Positions 6,778-8,521 of a DNA stretch of 8,521 nt are shown here, in pieces. Source of the stretch: Clostridiales bacterium. Its GTDB lineage: Bacteria; Bacillota; Clostridia; Christensenellales; Aristaeellaceae. The notes below the pieces were generated by a model, which saw only the letters and a list, made by a program, of their open reading frames with translations, was not told the origin of the DNA and searched no databases. The DNA is taken from the NCBI GenBank assembly GCA_012513735.1, contig JAAZBR010000326.1, forward strand, positions 1 through 8,521. The letters are read 5' to 3'. Numbering within the stretch: the first letter of the stretch is position 1; every line of letters starts with the position of its first letter. A program made the translations under genes and the position numbers.

Positions 6778-7779
6778 TTACTTGCGGGCGGCTACTTCAA
6801 TGGCTACCGCCACGGCCACCGTGGCGCCTACCATGGGGTTGTTTCCCATGCCGATGAGGCCCATCATCTCCACGTGTGCGGGCACAGACGAGGAACCGGC
6901 AAACTGGGCATCGGAGTGCATGCGGCCCATGGTGTCGGTCATGCCATAGCTGGCGGGACCGGCAGCCATGTTGTCCGGATGCAAGGTGCGGCCGGTGCCG
7001 CCACCCGAGGCTACGGAGAAATATTTCTTTCCGTGCTCAATGGCCCACTTCTTGTAGGTGCCGGCCACCGGATGCTGAAAGCGGGTGGCGTTGGTGGAGT
7101 TGCCGGTGATGGACACATCCACCTTTTCGTCCCGCATCACGGCCACGCCCTCGTTGACATCGTCGCAGCCATAACAGCGCACCTGAGCACGCTCGCCCTG
7201 GGAGAAGGCGGTCTCCTTCACCACATTCAGCTTGCCCGTGTACTGGTCAAACTGGGTCTGCACATAGGTGAAGCCGTTGATGCGGCTGATGATATAGGCC
7301 GCATCCTTGCCCAGACCGTTCAGGATCACGCGCAGCGGGGTCTTGCGCACCTTATTGGCGGTGCGAGCGATGCCGATGGCGCCTTCGGCAGCGGCAAAGC
7401 TTTCATGGCCGGCCAGGAAGGCGAAACATTCGGTTTCCTCCCGCAGCAACATGGCACCCAGGTTGCCATGGCCATGACCCACGTCCCGCTGATCGGCCAC
7501 GGAACCGGGGATGCAGAAGGCCTGCAGACCGTCGCCAATGGCTTCTGCCGCTTCGGCCGCGGTTTTGATGCCGCGCTTCACTGCCAGGCCGGCGCCCAGA
7601 ATATAAGCCCACACGGCGTTTTCAAAGGCAATGGGCTGTATGCCGCGCACGATGGATGCAACATCAATGCCCTTCTTCATCAGCATATCCTGTACTTCTT
7701 CAAGAGAGCTGAAGCCGTTTTCTTCCAGCACCTTGTTGATCTGCGCAATTCTGCGCTCGTATCCTTCAAATTTTGGCAT
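6778..7779 (-). CDS. GGGtGRT-family protein, second gene of an Fe-S-linked pair
   Basis: The 333-residue protein belongs to the family named for its motif, seen here as SGGGTGRT at about residues 258-265 and followed by LHPDNMAAGPASYGM. Other conserved-looking parts are the N-terminal YERRI (7-11), a Gly/His-rich GHGHGNLGAM stretch (about 101-110), TGNSTNATRFQHPVAGTY (225-241) and the hydrophobic C-terminal end GATVAVAVAIEVAARK. Cysteines sit at about 89, 118, 202 and 205, the last two as CYGC. There is no signal peptide, so it is cytoplasmic. The reaction is unknown to me; the glycine-rich motif suggests phosphate or nucleotide binding, as inference only. The chosen start is ATG at 7779; an in-frame GTG nine bases upstream falls inside the ribosome binding site. 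The gene begins 15 bases after the NifU-like gene, so the two are almost surely co-transcribed and work together. Confidence 0.9.
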   Translation of the reverse strand: MPKFEGYERRIAQINKVLEENGFSSLEEVQDMLMKKGIDVASIVRGIQPIAFENAVWAYILGAGLAVKRGIKTAAEAAEAIGDGLQAFCIPGSVADQRDVGHGHGNLGAMLLREETECFAFLAGHESFAAAEGAIGIARTANKVRKTPLRVILNGLGKDAAYIISRINGFTYVQTQFDQYTGKLNVVKETAFSQGERAQVRCYGCDDVNEGVAVMRDEKVDVSITGNSTNATRFQHPVAGTYKKWAIEHGKKYFSVASGGGTGRTLHPDNMAAGPASYGMTDTMGRMHSDAQFAGSSSVPAHVEMMGLIGMGNNPMVGATVAVAVAIEVAARK

Positions 7780-7785
7780 CTTGTT

Positions 7786-7796
7786 CACCTCTCCTT
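7786..7796 (-). promoter_or_regulatory. Ribosome binding site that decides the GGGtGRT start
   Basis: Read on the minus strand, AAGGAGAGGTG covers 7796-7786, overlapping the TAA stop of the NifU-like gene. GAGGTG ends six bases before the ATG at 7779, which is ideal spacing. The alternative GTG start at 7788-7786 is part of this site and so is unlikely to be used. The overlap with the stop suggests coupling of the two genes. Confidence 0.7.
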
Positions 7797-8487
7797 ACTG
7801 ATGGCGGGGATCCAGGTACTTGGCCGCATTGTCAAAGCGCCCGTAGGTCCCCACATTCTTCTCATAGGCCTCCTTGGGATCGGTGCCCTTCTTGATGGCT
7901 TCCATCATCTTGCCCAGATGGCAGAACTGATAGCCGCAGATCTCATCGTTTTCGTCCAGGGCGATCTTCATCACATAGCCCTCGGCCATTTCCAGGTAAC
8001 GGGGGCCCTTGAGCAGCGAGCCGTACATGGTGCCAATCTGGCTGCGCAGGCCCTTGCCCAGGTCCTCCAGGCCGGCGCCGATGGTCAGGCCGCCTTCGGA
8101 AAAGGCGCTCTGCGTGCGGCCATAGGCAATCTGCAAGAACAGCTCGCGCATGGCGGTGTTGATGGCGTCGCACACCAGGTCGGTGTTAAGCGCTTCCAGC
8201 AAGGTCTTGCCGGGCAGAATTTCGGAGGCCATGGCCGCCGAGTGCGTCATGCCGGAGCAGCCCAGCGTTTCAATCAGGGCTTCCTCAATGATGCCGCCCT
8301 TGACGTTGAGCGTCAGTTTGCAGGCACCCTGCTGCGGGGCACACCAGCCCACGCCGTGCGTGAGCCCTGAAATATCCTTGATCTCGCGGGATTTTACCCA
8401 CTTACCTTCTTCCGGTATGGGTGCCGGGCCATGGTTGCAGCCCTGCTTGACACATACCATTGCTTCCACTTCGCGGGAATATTGCAT
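7795..8487 (-). CDS. NifU-like iron-sulfur cluster scaffold protein, first gene of the pair
   Basis: The 230-residue protein contains a NifU/IscU N-terminal-type domain. The region from GACKLTLNVKGGIIEEALIE (54-73) through LGCSGMTHSAAM (75-86) and LPGKTLLEAL (91-100) parallels the IscU core. Cysteines are at 12, 17, 49, 56, 77, 106, 184 and 189. C77 (LGCSG) and C106 (DLVCDAIN) correspond well to IscU cluster ligands. The first IscU ligand and its nearby Asp do not line up exactly, and C49 or C56 may replace them. It is longer than IscU (about 130 residues), with an extra N-terminal segment (VCVKQGCNHGPAPIPEEG) and a C-terminal extension. The ATG at 8487 has a perfect AGGAGGT (8500-8494) six bases upstream. 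Role: likely assembly or delivery of an Fe-S cluster in the cytoplasm, possibly to the GGGtGRT protein next to it. No cysteine desulfurase gene is in the window. The promoter is probably beyond base 8521. Confidence 0.88.
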   Translation of the reverse strand: MQYSREVEAMVCVKQGCNHGPAPIPEEGKWVKSREIKDISGLTHGVGWCAPQQGACKLTLNVKGGIIEEALIETLGCSGMTHSAAMASEILPGKTLLEALNTDLVCDAINTAMRELFLQIAYGRTQSAFSEGGLTIGAGLEDLGKGLRSQIGTMYGSLLKGPRYLEMAEGYVMKIALDENDEICGYQFCHLGKMMEAIKKGTDPKEAYEKNVGTYGRFDNAAKYLDPRHQ

Positions 8488-8493
8488 GCGTTT

Positions 8494-8500
8494 ACCTCCT
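8494..8500 (-). promoter_or_regulatory. Strong ribosome binding site of the NifU-like gene
   Basis: On the minus strand AGGAGGT stands six bases before the ATG at 8487, a full match to the anti-Shine-Dalgarno core. The remaining bases to the window edge (8501-8521) show no clear promoter. Confidence 0.75.
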
Positions 8501-8521
8501 CAGGAATAGTGAACAACCTAA

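Noticed and set aside
6745..8370. A 541-codon plus-strand open frame opposite the GGGtGRT and NifU-like genes
   Set aside because: It is fully antisense to two confidently assigned genes, is rich in His, Gly and Ala as expected from a complementary GC-rich frame, has no recognisable domain, and begins inside the terminator of the opposite operon.

Overview
The window looks like chromosome of a GC-rich anaerobic Firmicute, most likely of class Clostridia. This is inferred from the strong AGGAGG-type ribosome binding sites, a YARHG-domain lipid-free secreted protein, the GGGtGRT/NifU-like gene pair and a BMP-type nucleoside transporter. No rRNA, tRNA, mobile element, CRISPR array or phage gene was seen, so genus-level placement is not possible.

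Layout. Bases 1-4417 hold a plus-strand transport locus. It contains the last 53 codons of a BMP-family substrate-binding lipoprotein, then a terminator-like hairpin and a candidate promoter. A tightly packed set follows: a double-domain ABC ATPase, two BPD_transp_2 permeases and a small uridine-kinase-like P-loop kinase. These four genes overlap one another by 1 to 8 bases, which points to one translationally coupled operon. The binding protein captures the substrate, the permease pair forms the channel, the ATPase drives import, and the kinase could trap the imported nucleoside as its monophosphate. The transporter class fits nucleoside uptake (compare NupNOPQ/YufNOPQ and RnsABCD), but the substrate is inferred from family only.

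Bases 4453-5328 encode a secreted YARHG-domain protein with SH3-like C-terminal parts. It lies 35 bases behind the kinase and may be an added operon member or a separate unit. A 13-bp perfect hairpin at 5348-5379 separates it from a convergent minus-strand gene (5443-6633) for a membrane-anchored alpha/beta hydrolase with three N-terminal transmembrane helices and an Ala/Pro-rich tail.

Bases 6778-8487, on the minus strand, hold a two-gene operon: a NifU-like Fe-S scaffold protein first, then a GGGtGRT-family protein, ended by a strand-specific terminator hairpin at 6732-6755. This pair recurs in anaerobes (from memory) and has no assigned function that I know of. It is the most interesting system in the window. 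All gaps between genes are shorter than 300 bases.
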